Below, in pieces: positions 39,581 to 40,279 of a DNA stretch of 40,279 nucleotides (the stretch's first letter is position 1; the number at the start of each line of letters is the position of its first letter). Made by a program: the position numbers and the translations under genes. The notes beneath the pieces were generated by a model that saw only the letters and a program-made list of their open reading frames with translations, had not been told where the DNA came from and searched no databases. The stretch is from Micromonospora sp. HK10 (GTDB lineage: Bacteria > Actinomycetota > Actinomycetes > Mycobacteriales > Micromonosporaceae), in NCBI RefSeq assembly GCF_000982955.1, contig NZ_KQ058676.1, positions 1 to 40,279 of the forward strand, written 5' to 3'.

Positions 39581-40279
39581 ATGCTCAGCCCGGGGGTGCA
39601 GCTCGGCAACCGCTACCGCCTCGACGAGCGGATCGCCAGCGGCGGCATGGGTGACGTGTGGCGCGGCACCGACCAGGTGCTGGGCCGGACGGTGGCGGTG
39701 AAGAGCCTGCTCCCCGCGCTGCTCGACGAGCCGGGCTTCGCCGAGCGGTTCCGCGGTGAGGCGCGGACCATGGCCACCATCAACCACCCGGGCGTGGTCG
39801 ACGTCTACGACTTCGGCAGCGACCAGCAGATCGCCTTCCTGGTCATGGAGTACGTCGAGGGGGACGCGCTCTCCGCGACGCTCAGCCGGGTCGGCCGGCT
39901 CACCCCGGCCCGCACGATGGCCCTGCTGGCGCAGGCCGCCGACGCGTTGCACGCCGCCCACGAGAAGGGGATCGTGCACCGCGACGTGAAGCCGGGCAAC
40001 CTGCTGGTCCGGCCGAACGGCACGCTGGTGCTCACCGACTTCGGCATCGCCCGCTCCGACCTGGTGGGCCAGCTCACGGCCGCCGGTTCGGTGCTCGGCA
40101 CGGCCTCGTACATCTCGCCCGAGCAGGCCACCGGCGCGGTGGCCACGCCGGCCTCCGACGTGTACGCGCTCGGCGTGGTCGCCTACCAGTGCCTCGCCGG
40201 CCGGCGACCGTTCGAGGGGGACAACCCGCTCGAGATCGCCATGAAGCACGTGCGGGACGCGCCCCGGCCGCTGCCCGCC
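39581..40279 (+). CDS. pknA: Ser/Thr protein kinase PknA, cut off by window edge
   Basis: 233 residues visible, kinase domain only. Gly loop ASGGMGDVW (19-27), Lys41 in VAVKSL, catalytic H133-R-D135-V-K-P-G-N, and D153-F-G. The activation loop holds several Ser/Thr before YISPEQATG (APE region as PEQ), and SDVYALGVVAYQCLAGRRPFEG follows. By position after pbpA it is pknA, with pknB expected next; it phosphorylates FHA proteins and division targets. Whether the remainder has a membrane helix cannot be seen. Confidence 0.94.
   Translation, partial: MLSPGVQLGNRYRLDERIASGGMGDVWRGTDQVLGRTVAVKSLLPALLDEPGFAERFRGEARTMATINHPGVVDVYDFGSDQQIAFLVMEYVEGDALSATLSRVGRLTPARTMALLAQAADALHAAHEKGIVHRDVKPGNLLVRPNGTLVLTDFGIARSDLVGQLTAAGSVLGTASYISPEQATGAVATPASDVYALGVVAYQCLAGRRPFEGDNPLEIAMKHVRDAPRPLPA

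Noticed and set aside
39581..40279. pknB instead of pknA
   Set aside because: Directly after pbpA the actinobacterial order gives pknA, with pknB next; the missing C-terminus leaves a little doubt.

Overview
The DNA is very GC-rich, with codons ending mostly in G or C, frequent GTG and TTG starts, short gaps and many 1-4 base stop/start overlaps. Together with the fhaA-fhaB-pstP-rodA-pbpA-pknA cluster, an XRE/DUF397 regulator pair, a short rhodanese of the mycobacterial CysA2 type and GATC-tipped intergenic hairpins, this points to a filamentous actinomycete, most likely Micromonosporaceae (Micromonospora or a close relative). The genus is inferred from gene content and style, not from a search.

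Layout. 1-3.6 kb: a truncated membrane-anchored protein, an SGNH hydrolase with a small amidohydrolase-like partner, and a thiosulfate sulfurtransferase. 3.7-6.8 kb: a TetR regulator divergent from an FAD monooxygenase across a region with three copies of one operator-like motif, then a convergent MFS exporter whose gene contains an in-frame palindromic element. 7-11.7 kb: a two-gene unit of a divergent Hsp90 ATPase and a 962-residue TPR protein. 11.7-17.9 kb: a TetR-linked branched-chain acyl-CoA (leucine-type) catabolic cluster in two transcription units, each with a TAACG-type operator in front: biotin carboxylase plus HMG-CoA lyase, then carboxyltransferase plus acyl-CoA dehydrogenase. 18-20.6 kb: an XRE-STAND-TPR regulator, followed by 630 bp of tandem repeats. 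21.2-24.1 kb: MarR divergent from YceI, then a GCS2-type ligase.

24.2-31.5 kb holds envelope and regulatory genes: an eight-helix membrane protein, two kinase-less PASTA membrane proteins, an acidic two-helix protein, a conserved 93-residue protein, an XRE-DUF5753/DUF397 pair, and a small ORF convergent with (and antisense to) a membrane protein. 31.6-33.5 kb is a CDP-paratose-2-epimerase-like enzyme coupled to a WecB/TagA/CpsF glycosyltransferase. A tRNA-Leu(CAG) separates these from the conserved Ser/Thr phosphosignalling and cell-wall elongation operon, which runs off the right edge inside pknA.

The best candidate for something undescribed is the PASTA protein at 26679-27749. It has the outside half of a PknB-type receptor, but its cytoplasmic half is an array of ten Asp/Glu-Ala-Thr-x-x-hydrophobic units, each matching what actinobacterial Ser/Thr kinases phosphorylate and what FHA domains bind. 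The FHA proteins, phosphatase and a kinase are encoded about 6-13 kb away. I propose it as a multivalent phospho-threonine scaffold under PASTA control; this is inference. Other leads are the Hsp90/TPR pair, the nested palindromic elements (one inside a coding region), and the leucine-type cluster that lacks a biotin carrier domain.
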